The notes: a model not told the origin generated them from the sequence alone. Shown: positions 1 to 6,896, counted from the stretch's first letter. The stretch: DNA of 16,736 bases from Rickettsia typhi (GCA_945907105.1 CAMDSB010000025.1:1-16736), one strand, 5' to 3'. Program-made: numbers and translations.

Positions 1-64
1 TACTTCTAGTAGAAATACTTTACATATAATTATATTGTTGATAGCATTGAGTATAATTAATTTA

Positions 65-586
65 ATGAAGAAAATTATGCCTCATACACCAAATTTAAAT
101 GATCTAAAAAGGGAAGCGATTTACAAAGCACAACAAGCTAAACATACACTCGAGAAAACAAAAAGAGAGGGTGTGCGCGGAGTAAAAGATCTTTTAAATC
201 CTCCTTCTACTATGACAGAAGTTGAACGTTTCTTTGAGGATACATGGAAAGATGACATAAAACCAGCAGCAGCAAAACTCAACGTAAACATTAAACGTGA
301 GATGAGCGAACTAGGTAAGGACATAAGCGAATTGTTACATAGTAACAAATCAACAGCCGCTATTGCTACAAGCTTTAGTGATTTATCCAAAAAAATATCA
401 AATAACCCAGTCATGAAAGCATTAGGCGATTTTTGCAGCAAAATGGGGAATTTAGTTAGTTCACTAGCTGGTACAGACAAAGATCGAACAAAAGCGTGGG
501 AAGCTGTAAAAAAAGCAACTGTAAAAGTTGGAACTGAAATTAAAAAAGCTGTTGGAGTTGAAAAATCCAGTGGTTTTGCTAGATAG
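65..586 (+). CDS. Hypothetical helical, lysine-rich protein
   Basis: I do not recognise this family. The product (173 residues from ATG 65) is charged, rich in Lys, Ala and Ser, and looks largely alpha-helical, with heptad-like stretches such as DLKREAIYKAQQAKHTLEK and SFSDLSKKISNN. The tail is basic (KKATVKVGTEIKKAVGVEK, then SSGFAR). The start is uncertain. A TTG at 35, ATG 65 and ATG 77 are all in frame; ATG 77 has a weak GAAG just upstream, while ATG 65 has no clear ribosome binding site. The frame has no stop back to the left edge, and reading it upstream gives a hydrophobic run (LHIIILLIALSIINL), so the gene could begin outside the window with a membrane or signal segment. It converges on the csaA-like gene. 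A secreted effector is possible but unproven. Confidence 0.6.
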   Translation: MKKIMPHTPNLNDLKREAIYKAQQAKHTLEKTKREGVRGVKDLLNPPSTMTEVERFFEDTWKDDIKPAAAKLNVNIKREMSELGKDISELLHSNKSTAAIATSFSDLSKKISNNPVMKALGDFCSKMGNLVSSLAGTDKDRTKAWEAVKKATVKVGTEIKKAVGVEKSSGFAR

Positions 587-646
587 ACCCAAAGGAAAAT
601 GGTGTTTTTCGAAATAATTTAGCAGAATAGTTTTAATTATATTGAC

Positions 647-708
647 AAAATAAGGCCACTGTCCACTCACTATACTGGCTCAAGGATAAGAAGTTTAGGC
701 CTATTTTT
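647..708. terminator. Possible bidirectional terminator between convergent genes
   Basis: An inverted repeat pairs AAAATAAGGCC (647-657) with GGCCTATTTT (698-707): ten base pairs with one bulged A around a 40-base loop. It lies between the convergent hypothetical gene and the csaA-like gene, overlaps the csaA stop codon, and is followed by T-rich sequence on both strands. The long loop is unlike a textbook intrinsic terminator, so this is tentative. Confidence 0.3.
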
Positions 709-1045
709 AACACATCTTTTGTCCATTATGAACCTTAGGATCTACGGTAATTAAACATATTCCACCATTTTCATCTGCAAAACCAACAAGCAGAAACTGT
801 GATAAAAAACCGGCAATATTCTTCTCCCCTAAGTTAACGCATCCAACAACTTGTCTGCCGACAAGCGTTTCAATAGTATAATACTTCGTTACTTGAGCTG
901 ACGTTTGAAGTATGCCTATCTCCGATCCAAAATCAACCCAAACCTTAAAAGCGGGTTTTTTCGCACGAGCAAATTCTTCAGCCTTTATAATTGTACCAGA
1001 ACATAAATTCACTTTTTCAAATTCTTCATATGTAATGTTTTTCAT
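707..1045 (-). CDS. csaA: CsaA-like tRNA-binding domain protein
   Basis: This 112-residue protein is a single OB-fold tRNA-binding domain of the EMAP-II/Trbp111/CsaA type. The family pattern is visible along its whole length: ITYEEFEKVNLCSGTI near the start, KPAFKVWVDFGSEIGI around residues 30-45, TSAQVTKYYT, then LVGRQVVGCVNL and the C-terminal VHNGQKMC, where relatives end in VPNG. The length is normal for the family, so the gene looks complete. CsaA proteins are dimers described as export-related chaperones with tRNA-binding ability; which role applies here cannot be read from sequence. The ATG is preceded by GGAAGAG at a suitable distance. It lies 66 bases downstream of the GrpB-GNAT gene on the same strand and may be the last gene of that operon, although the larger gap would allow its own promoter. 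Confidence 0.9.
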   Translation of the reverse strand: MKNITYEEFEKVNLCSGTIIKAEEFARAKKPAFKVWVDFGSEIGILQTSAQVTKYYTIETLVGRQVVGCVNLGEKNIAGFLSQFLLVGFADENGGICLITVDPKVHNGQKMC

Positions 1046-1111
1046 TTCGTTTTCTCTTCCATTTGTTTTTTTATTTATCCGGTGTAGGGTTTACTCTGTA
1101 TTCAATAGTTA

Positions 1112-2068
1112 TCATAATATTTTACCGACTGGAACATCATTTGGATCAGATTCATGGTCCTCTGGATCATTAAATGGCATTTCTGTATAGCCGTTTTTGA
1201 GATAGAATATTAGACTGCTTTTCCTAGACTCAGCCTGAATGCTTTTAACCCCTAAACTTTTTAGCCATTTTTCACTTAAAGCCAAAAATTTACTTCCTGC
1301 ATTTTTGTTACGCCTATCTTCATCAATAACGATAATCCGTATTGCGGCTCTATGGTCCGACCAAAACTGAATATGGGTGTAACCAATGATCTCTGTGCCT
1401 TGATATAAAACTAAATGAGCATGCTCAGAATGGTTAAACGTCCATGTATAGGGATCATCAATGCCATAAGGGCCAAAGAAATATTTATCCCGAAAATATC
1501 TAGCCGAATCCCATTCTGCAGTGTGCGTGCAGAGCAGAAATCTTATGCGATTAAAGCCAGACTTCTTTAATATATTTTGAATAAAACCATGCTTTCCCAA
1601 GGTATACCCCCTGTAAATAAAACAGTTTTTCTCATGGTTTGAATCTTCTGCAATCAGTTTATATTTAAGCAGAGCATATTCATCTCTAGCATCAGGACTC
1701 CCGCGCAAATGATCCCTGAACACAATATTCGCCTCAATCTCAGGATCATTTCCTTCAAAAATATGAAGATTGATATTTCTATTAGTTGTTCTTATTGTAA
1801 AGCACTTTCGCAGAGGAATATTAAAACCCCCCCTATATTTGTATCCTATAGTTTCCAATTGCGATTGGTTAAAAAATAAATCTCGCACGACCATAATAAT
1901 ATCAATCTTAGGTTTTGCAGCTAATCCAGGTATGGCCGTTGATCCGACATGATGGAGAGCAATGCAGTTATCAGCTAATGCTTTTTTAATTCCGATTGCC
2001 TCGGACTCAAATACATTTGGCCAATTAGGATCATAAGGGAGGACTTGTATAGTTTTAATAATCTTCAT
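1112..2068 (-). CDS. GrpB-family nucleotidyltransferase-like domain fused to GNAT acetyltransferase
   Basis: This is a two-domain protein of 318 residues. Residues 1 to about 165 match the GrpB/UPF0157 family, a nucleotidyltransferase-fold group: YDPNWPNVFESEA near the start, HHVGSTAIPGLAAKPKIDI at 39-57 with the Gly-Ser and Asp positions of that fold, and DHLRGSPDARDEYALLK near 119. Residues from about 172 to 318 form a GNAT acetyltransferase domain with the core strand and turn IRIIVIDEDRRNKNAGSKFL around 243-262 and the terminal FYLKNGYTE motif. The acetyl-CoA loop (RRNKNAGS) is degenerate compared with the usual R-x-x-G-x-G/A. Substrates are unknown for both halves. AGGA sits about 8 bases before the ATG, and the gene starts 7 bases after the upstream membrane-protein gene, so the two are probably co-transcribed. 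Confidence 0.85.
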   Translation of the reverse strand: MKIIKTIQVLPYDPNWPNVFESEAIGIKKALADNCIALHHVGSTAIPGLAAKPKIDIIMVVRDLFFNQSQLETIGYKYRGGFNIPLRKCFTIRTTNRNINLHIFEGNDPEIEANIVFRDHLRGSPDARDEYALLKYKLIAEDSNHEKNCFIYRGYTLGKHGFIQNILKKSGFNRIRFLLCTHTAEWDSARYFRDKYFFGPYGIDDPYTWTFNHSEHAHLVLYQGTEIIGYTHIQFWSDHRAAIRIIVIDEDRRNKNAGSKFLALSEKWLKSLGVKSIQAESRKSSLIFYLKNGYTEMPFNDPEDHESDPNDVPVGKIL

Positions 2069-2075
2069 GATAATC

Positions 2076-2549
2076 CTAAGCCTTCAAATATTTATAAGTA
2101 TAACACAAAGCTCTCCCTATAAAGTATCCCGAAAATAATCCACTAATTGTGTTTTCAATGTAAGAATAATTAAGGTTTAAGTTAGGGTCTATAGACTTTA
2201 AGTAGCCAAAATAATATTTCACAATAAAAAAGGAAAGCAATATTAGAAGCGTCGCATAACTCCCTGGCACTTCAATTGATTGTGCATTTTTTATAATTTT
2301 TAATTTATTCCCTGCCTGTACAAAGAAACTTCCTATAGCGGCTAACATAATCACAAGACAAAACCCCACAGCATCCATCGATAGAAATGTTTTGTATTTG
2401 ATAGCCAACAATACAAATGGAATTATAAAAAGATTGGGTAGATAAACAATTCTAGTTTTTGTACTCTTAATGCCCACAAATAATAAATATATTAATATAG
2501 CCCAGACATATAAGGGCGTGCCTTTAACAATTTGCAAACATTCACTCAT
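2076..2549 (-). CDS. Small multi-pass membrane protein, DUF6622-like
   Basis: This is a hydrophobic protein of 157 residues with about four predicted membrane spans: TPLYVWAILIYLLFVGI, IVYLPNLFIIPFVLLAI, DAVGFCLVIMLAAIGSFFV and YATLLILLSFFIVKYYFGYL. The opening pattern (IVKGTPLYVWAILIYLLFVGIKSTKTR) resembles the DUF6622 family of unknown function; I am only moderately sure of this. I prefer ATG 2549 to the in-frame ATG at 2573 because AGGAAAGAG lies just upstream, and because 2549 forms an ATGA overlap with the stop of the preceding acetyltransferase gene, a classic translational-coupling arrangement. In this operon it could sense, export or anchor something, but nothing in the sequence decides that. 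Confidence 0.7.
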   Translation of the reverse strand: MSECLQIVKGTPLYVWAILIYLLFVGIKSTKTRIVYLPNLFIIPFVLLAIKYKTFLSMDAVGFCLVIMLAAIGSFFVQAGNKLKIIKNAQSIEVPGSYATLLILLSFFIVKYYFGYLKSIDPNLNLNYSYIENTISGLFSGYFIGRALCYTYKYLKA

Positions 2550-3829
2550 AACTCTTTCCTCATAAAGAGACAACTTGATCCTTGCGCATACCCTAATCTC
2601 TCAAAATCCACCACATATCCCAATTTTTCATAGAATGATTTAGCACCCTGAAAACTCATTGAGGCAACCGTTGCCATGCTACATTTATTCTGAAGGCCAT
2701 ATTCATGCACAGCCTCCATTAATTTATGTCCTAAACCACTCCTGCGATGATCTGGATCCACCCATAATTGATCGGTATAGATACTGCCGAAAATAACACT
2801 GCCATTACAGCCGGCTATTATTTGATTATTCTCATCGCGCATAAAAAAAGAAAAAGAATAAGCTTCTCGAAATTCACGGGTCTCTGCGTTGATTTTTCGG
2901 GTTAAAAAATCGACATCAGTTGTACTTGGAAATAATGTGAATTCTATCTCTTGCACCATAGTTGGCTTCTCTAATAATGCTAGACGATAATCACCAATCT
3001 TTCTAAAGCCGATGGCAAGGTAAGCTTTTATTGCGGAGGGATTATCGGTAAATAATATTGCTTTATTTGTTCCCTTAAGTTTTTCTTGGTTTAAAGTATA
3101 GGCGAGGAGTAATCTTGCAAAGCCCTTATTTCGATATTCCGGAGGGGTCCAAACGGGACCTATTTGAACCATATCCCTAAAGCGGGCGTTGAAGGCGCTT
3201 AAAGCTACCGGGATTCCATCTAATAATAAAACCCAGCTATCATTTTTCTTAAGGCGTCGATTCCAATGTTCTTCAACCTTTTGTTCCACGGTTTCATCAT
3301 TCGAGGCGCCTAATGCCTCGATATCATAGTTTTTCATCCATTGTATTAATAGCCTCTTGGGGATATCTTGCGCAGCGACCACACTCATGTTGCTCGACAT
3401 ACTAAACTCATTTAAAGCTTCCAAATTGATTTCATATAGCCCTTCATTACTATTGATACTGAAACAGGCCCTTGTAAATCCTAGGTTTCGGAGTACACTC
3501 TCTGCTTGGATGTTAGGCCCTAAAATACCTGCTACTGGTCGCTTTATATTCTTTTTTAGATGCCATATAAGCTGCTCTAATATTGTATGATTAGATGCGT
3601 GCATCATGATATTGCCATTCCAATAGTGCACAATGACACCAAGCAACCGTTCTTCATGCTCGCCAGACTTATCAAAATAACAAAAATACTCGCCCTCAAA
3701 ATCTCCGCCTTTATATTCAATTCCGGAGGCTTGAAGGTTACTGCCCATAAACATGCACTCTGCTTTGTGAAGAGATAAATATTCTTCTAGTTTCTTTACG
3801 TCTTCGTTTTTTAGCAGTCTTATGTTCAT
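2546..3829 (-). CDS. Tandem GNAT acetyltransferase (two clear domains, probably a third)
   Basis: This 427-residue protein is built from GNAT N-acetyltransferase units. The middle unit (about 145-290) shows VWTPPEYRNKGFARLLLAY at 226-244, the acetyl-CoA pyrophosphate-binding pattern, followed by NPSAIKAYLAIGFRKIGDY. The C-terminal unit (about 291-427) shows LWVDPDHRRSGLGHKLMEA at 355-373 and SFYEKLGYVVDFERLGY. Residues 1 to about 130 have the rough layout of a third, degenerate GNAT fold (LGVIVHYWNGNIMMHAS, then SVLRNLGFTRACFS) without a convincing CoA loop. GNAT enzymes move an acetyl group from acetyl-CoA to amines, including antibiotics and toxins; the substrate here is unknown. Its start overlaps the upstream GyrI-like gene and its stop overlaps the downstream membrane-protein gene, both by ATGA, so the three are likely translated together. 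Confidence 0.88.
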   Translation of the reverse strand: MNIRLLKNEDVKKLEEYLSLHKAECMFMGSNLQASGIEYKGGDFEGEYFCYFDKSGEHEERLLGVIVHYWNGNIMMHASNHTILEQLIWHLKKNIKRPVAGILGPNIQAESVLRNLGFTRACFSINSNEGLYEINLEALNEFSMSSNMSVVAAQDIPKRLLIQWMKNYDIEALGASNDETVEQKVEEHWNRRLKKNDSWVLLLDGIPVALSAFNARFRDMVQIGPVWTPPEYRNKGFARLLLAYTLNQEKLKGTNKAILFTDNPSAIKAYLAIGFRKIGDYRLALLEKPTMVQEIEFTLFPSTTDVDFLTRKINAETREFREAYSFSFFMRDENNQIIAGCNGSVIFGSIYTDQLWVDPDHRRSGLGHKLMEAVHEYGLQNKCSMATVASMSFQGAKSFYEKLGYVVDFERLGYAQGSSCLFMRKEL

Positions 3830-4323
3830 TTCTTAATGCCAATATAAATATCAAGTATCGCGTTGTTATGATCGCTACTTCGCTGGTCATAAACTTCAAA
3901 GTCGGCAATATAAGCCCTAGCTCCACCTAAATCTAATGCGCTCATTTTCCATATATTTTTCCACATATCGATGCAAACAACAGGCATTGGCCCTGGCTGA
4001 TTAGTGAATTTTGCATAATCTTGGGCAGGTATTGTCAGCGTCTCAAATTCTTTATCTACCTTATCAAAAGAGGTTACTTCTTCCCCTATAAAATATGTGT
4101 AATCTCCGTTAAGATCACTTTGGTAATTCGTATAAGCACAGAAAGTTGTACCAGGATCTTTTCGGCCATTAATCCTTTCAGCCAATCCGTTATAAAAATA
4201 TTTTTGAACTGTCGCTGCAATTATATTGGTTGAAGGATCCCCTTCAAATATATGAGCATTATTGGTTCTAGCGGTTATACCAACCAACTTTATTTCGGGT
4301 AATAGCGTCGTTGTTTTTTGCAT
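3826..4323 (-). CDS. GyrI-like / AraC effector-binding domain protein
   Basis: This 165-residue protein resembles the stand-alone GyrI-like small-molecule-binding domain, also called the AraC-type effector-binding domain. Supporting features are the opening MQKTTTLLPEIKLVGITARTNN, the central NGDYTYFIGEEVTS, the segment TLTIPAQDYAKFTNQPGPMP that usually precedes the ligand pocket, and the closing ADFEVYDQRSSDHNNAILDIYIGIKK. There is no helix-turn-helix, so it is not itself a DNA-binding regulator. Stand-alone relatives bind hydrophobic or cationic drugs, some inhibit gyrase, and some are reported to hydrolyse cyclopropane-containing genotoxins. It is the first gene of the minus-strand operon. 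AAGAAG lies about 9 bases before the ATG. Its stop overlaps the start of the tandem-GNAT gene. Confidence 0.8.
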   Translation of the reverse strand: MQKTTTLLPEIKLVGITARTNNAHIFEGDPSTNIIAATVQKYFYNGLAERINGRKDPGTTFCAYTNYQSDLNGDYTYFIGEEVTSFDKVDKEFETLTIPAQDYAKFTNQPGPMPVVCIDMWKNIWKMSALDLGGARAYIADFEVYDQRSSDHNNAILDIYIGIKK

Positions 4324-4414
4324 AAAAATTACTTCTTAAATTTAATTAAACCTAATATTTTAACTATCGAAAATTCCTAAATAGTTGCTAGTATTTTTAC
4401 CCGGGCCCCTCTAT

Positions 4415-4442
4415 ATAATAAACAACTCTAATGATGATGCAA
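4415..4442 (-). promoter_or_regulatory. Weak candidate promoter of the GyrI-GNAT operon
   Basis: On the minus strand TTGCAT (4442-4437) and TATTAT (4420-4415) are separated by 16 bases, about 90 bases before the ATG at 4323. The -10 matches five of six consensus bases but the -35 only three. Just after it, around the expected transcription start, lies a GC-rich palindromic patch (4400-4409) unusual for this AT-rich DNA. The position is right; the match is only fair. Confidence 0.3.
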
Positions 4443-4490
4443 ATAGCAAATTACCTAGATTACTAATAGCAGTAGATTCTTAGAATGACA

Positions 4491-5357
4491 TTAATTCGAC
4501 TCAATCAATTCTACTATCTGCTTAAAATAGATTGCATCAGATCCATCTTCTAAGGCCCACACCCAACTAAGCACAGCTTGCACAAAACACCAATCCAGGA
4601 TTCGACGCTCCGGTAATTTAAGCATTTCTGCAAAGCGCATTATTCGGTTATCAATTATTGCCTGAACATTACCGTGCTTTAGTAGTTCTGGTATGGGGTT
4701 ACGAATAAAGGCCCCCACTTCGTAGGCTGGCTCACCGATTACACCCTTGGGATCAATCACTAGCCAATCATCACCATTTTGCAAAATATTATCATGGTGC
4801 AGATCCCCGTGGAGTAACACTTCATTTTCAGATGTTTTTAGCAAGTTATCACGCAAAACTCTTGCTTTTTGAATATATTTCGTGGGTATCCCCCAATCTT
4901 TATCTAAGACTGCAAGCCAATCTTTGATGTTAGGAAACGAGTGAGCACAAGGTATCGGAGCTTTATGCAGACGATTCATTATGTTTATGGCAATGCTTAT
5001 AGCCTCATTGTCTTTTGTAGGAAAGTAGGATTTGAGTGAGATTCCTGAGATAACACGTATCTGCAATAGTAACCCGTCCTTTTCTGCAATCACATTAACA
5101 ACGCCGAACCCCAAAAACGCCTTAAGCGCTCTAGCTTCCTGTTTTAAACCGTCAATATCCGGCCCCAATTTTAAAATAATAGGCTGATTGCCTCGAAATC
5201 CAGAAAATACATAATTGTAGCTTAAATCCTTAACTGGGTTTAAATTTGATAATCCATAAACCGTTCCTACTTGCGCGATAAGATTCGGCAAATCGGCTAA
5301 CCATTGTTGCCCTTTTTCGCCATATAAATTAATGATGTTTTTTTCTAGCGCTTTCAT
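4491..5357 (-). CDS. APH(6)-family aminoglycoside/hydroxyurea kinase-like phosphotransferase
   Basis: The product (288 residues from ATG 5357) is a small-molecule kinase of the streptomycin 6-phosphotransferase type. The catalytic loop HGDLHHDN is at residues 183-190 (Asp185 the likely base, Asn190 a metal ligand), followed by WLVIDPKGVIGEPAYEVGAFIRNP with Asp202 as the DFG-equivalent metal ligand. Lys63 (IILK) and Glu74 (QEARALK) fit the ATP-anchoring pair. The frame runs open to 5528, but those extra 57 codons are unlike the family and include the predicted promoter, so I place the start at 5357 (5375 is the alternative); neither has a strong ribosome binding site. Known members phosphorylate streptomycin or related compounds, but many homologues act on other substrates, so resistance should not be assumed. 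The gene is divergent from the nhaC-like gene. Confidence 0.85.
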   Translation of the reverse strand: MKALEKNIINLYGEKGQQWLADLPNLIAQVGTVYGLSNLNPVKDLSYNYVFSGFRGNQPIILKLGPDIDGLKQEARALKAFLGFGVVNVIAEKDGLLLQIRVISGISLKSYFPTKDNEAISIAINIMNRLHKAPIPCAHSFPNIKDWLAVLDKDWGIPTKYIQKARVLRDNLLKTSENEVLLHGDLHHDNILQNGDDWLVIDPKGVIGEPAYEVGAFIRNPIPELLKHGNVQAIIDNRIMRFAEMLKLPERRILDWCFVQAVLSWVWALEDGSDAIYFKQIVELIESN

Positions 5358-5435
5358 AGCAGTCTTACAAATCATAGAAAAATTTATTATGCTCACACTA
5401 TGCCAAGAATACAACAAGAACAAATGGAAATCTAC

Positions 5436-5464
5436 TTGACTGAAATTCTGCACTAATATATAAT
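5436..5464 (+). promoter_or_regulatory. Sigma70-type promoter for the nhaC-like gene
   Basis: TTGACT (5436-5441) and TATAAT (5459-5464) are separated by 17 bases. This is the closest consensus match I noticed in the window. Transcription would start near 5471, leaving a leader of about 137 bases before the ATG at 5608. Its -10 overlaps the -10 of the minus-strand promoter for the kinase gene. Confidence 0.6.
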
Positions 5465-5483
5465 GATGACCATGACATATCAA
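5455..5483 (-). promoter_or_regulatory. Sigma70-type promoter for the APH-like gene
   Basis: On the minus strand TTGATA (5483-5478) and TATATT (5460-5455) are separated by 17 bases, each matching five of six consensus positions. Transcription would start near 5448, about 90 bases before ATG 5357. This supports the shorter kinase start, since the longer frame begins upstream of the promoter. Confidence 0.5.
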
Positions 5484-5512
5484 ATTGAACATAATTTTAC
5501 TCAAGTCCGAAT

Positions 5513-5535
5513 GTACCTCTGATTTCACGAGGTAC
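5513..5535. promoter_or_regulatory. Perfect inverted repeat in the nhaC-like leader
   Basis: GTACCTC (5513-5519) and GAGGTAC (5529-5535) form a perfect seven-base inverted repeat around nine bases. It lies about 40 bases after the predicted transcription start of the antiporter mRNA and upstream of the kinase promoter. It could be an RNA hairpin in the leader or a binding site for a dimeric regulator. No T-run follows, so it is not an obvious terminator. Confidence 0.4.
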
Positions 5536-5607
5536 CGTTAAGCACGTCATCGATACACTCGTTTCTCACTTTTAATAATTCGTATTAACTGAAAAGATGT
5601 ATCCATT

Positions 5608-6882
5608 ATGGCAGTATTTACCAATTTTCTCCCTATCTTACTATTTGTAGTAATATTTTTTGGCTCAGGAGTGTATTACTCAATCCAAGGAATTGAGAAC
5701 GCATTTTATCAAGTCCCTCCAACTTCTGCAATCCTGCCTTCGATAATAATCGCTTGGCTGATGAATAAAAGCGATACCAAAGGAACCATGACTAACTTCC
5801 TTAGCGGAGCAAGGCATCCGGACATCATCACGATGTGCATTATATTTCTGCTTGCTGGGGCTCTAAGTAGCGTTACAAAATCTATAGGCAGCGTTGAATC
5901 AACGGTAAACTTTACCCTTTCTGTTGCTCCTGAAAATCTTTTATTAATTGGGGTTTTTATAACTAGCGCCTTGATTTCGACTGCAATTGGCACTTCTATG
6001 GGCACAATTGCAGCACTCGCCAGCCTGGTCACTGAGCTAAGCATGCACGGTGCATTTGCAATTGAAATTGGGGCGGCAACTTTAGTGGGCGGCGCAATGT
6101 TTGGGGATAATATGTCTGTCATATCTGATACAACTATTGCTGCAGTTTCTTCCCAACATGCTAATTTAAAAGAAAAACTAAAGCTAAACATAAAAATTGC
6201 ATTAGTTGCTTCTTTTGTAACAATTTGCATTTTATTATTTACGGATAACTCAGAAATTGATCTTATAGACCGACATTACTCCTTTCTATTAATTACACCT
6301 TACATATTACTGGTGTTCATAGCCGGGTTAGGCATAAACGTGTTTATAGTGATGACCATAGCATTATGTTTTTCAGGTCTAGTTGGTATAATCTTTGGTT
6401 CCTACACCATTCTTGCTTTTGCTCAAGACATCTCCAGCGGATTTAGTGATATGAACGAGATCATGTTACTTTCAATTCTAATTGGCGGACTTTCTGGACT
6501 TTCAAACCATAACCCAAAAGAACTTGCAGAAAAAATCTCTAACCTTCTTCCAAAAAATGCTGGCAAACGTTCTGCTGAATTGGTAATCGCTGCACTAGCC
6601 TCGCTTTTTGATATTTTACTTGCCAACAATACCATTGCCATTATTTTCTCAGGCTCCATAGCAAAAGAATTAGCAAAAAAATATGGAATTAAACCTCACG
6701 AAAGTGCTGCTTGGCTTGATATTTTTTCCTGCGTATTACAAGGAATCATACCCTACGGCGCCCAAATTCTTCTTGTATGCGCAATAGCCAATGTATCGCC
6801 GCTGGATGTAATAGGTAAAGTATATTATTGCTACATATTAGCATTTGTAACAATAATGTATATTATGTTTCGTAAACAATAG
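5608..6882 (+). CDS. NhaC-family Na+/H+ antiporter-like membrane protein
   Basis: This 424-residue polytopic inner-membrane protein matches the NhaC family. Family signatures are GTSMGT at 128-133, GGAMFGDNMSVISDTT at 161-176, LANNTIAI at 338-345 and DIFSCVLQGIIPYGAQIL at 371-388. Ten or more hydrophobic spans run through the protein, beginning with FLPILLFVVIFFGSGVYY. NhaC proteins exchange Na+ (or another cation or metabolite) for protons; some homologues carry malate/lactate or amino acids, so the substrate is not certain. The length is slightly below that of typical NhaC proteins (about 450-480), but both ends look natural. The ATG lacks a strong Shine-Dalgarno. Expression probably starts from the near-consensus promoter at 5436-5464 with a leader of about 137 bases. 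It is divergent from the APH-like kinase gene and converges on pheT. Confidence 0.88.
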   Translation: MAVFTNFLPILLFVVIFFGSGVYYSIQGIENAFYQVPPTSAILPSIIIAWLMNKSDTKGTMTNFLSGARHPDIITMCIIFLLAGALSSVTKSIGSVESTVNFTLSVAPENLLLIGVFITSALISTAIGTSMGTIAALASLVTELSMHGAFAIEIGAATLVGGAMFGDNMSVISDTTIAAVSSQHANLKEKLKLNIKIALVASFVTICILLFTDNSEIDLIDRHYSFLLITPYILLVFIAGLGINVFIVMTIALCFSGLVGIIFGSYTILAFAQDISSGFSDMNEIMLLSILIGGLSGLSNHNPKELAEKISNLLPKNAGKRSAELVIAALASLFDILLANNTIAIIFSGSIAKELAKKYGIKPHESAAWLDIFSCVLQGIIPYGAQILLVCAIANVSPLDVIGKVYYCYILAFVTIMYIMFRKQ

Positions 6883-6896
6883 CACCAATATAAAGA

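Noticed and set aside
642..676. TTGACA and TATACT as a promoter
   Set aside because: The spacer is 23 bases, far from the usual 16-18, and no plus-strand gene follows; the next gene runs on the opposite strand.
5399..5455. Short plus-strand ORF MPRIQQEQMEIYLTEILH, faintly like the start of a TetR-type regulator
   Set aside because: Only 18 codons, no ribosome binding site, and no continuation of a helix-turn-helix in any frame; probably chance.
5358..5528. N-terminal extension of the APH-like kinase (57 codons)
   Set aside because: The residues do not resemble the family, and the region contains the likely promoters for the kinase and the antiporter.
5709..6230. Long antisense frame inside the nhaC-like gene
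   Set aside because: It has no family resemblance and overlaps a well-supported antiporter gene; it is a coding shadow.
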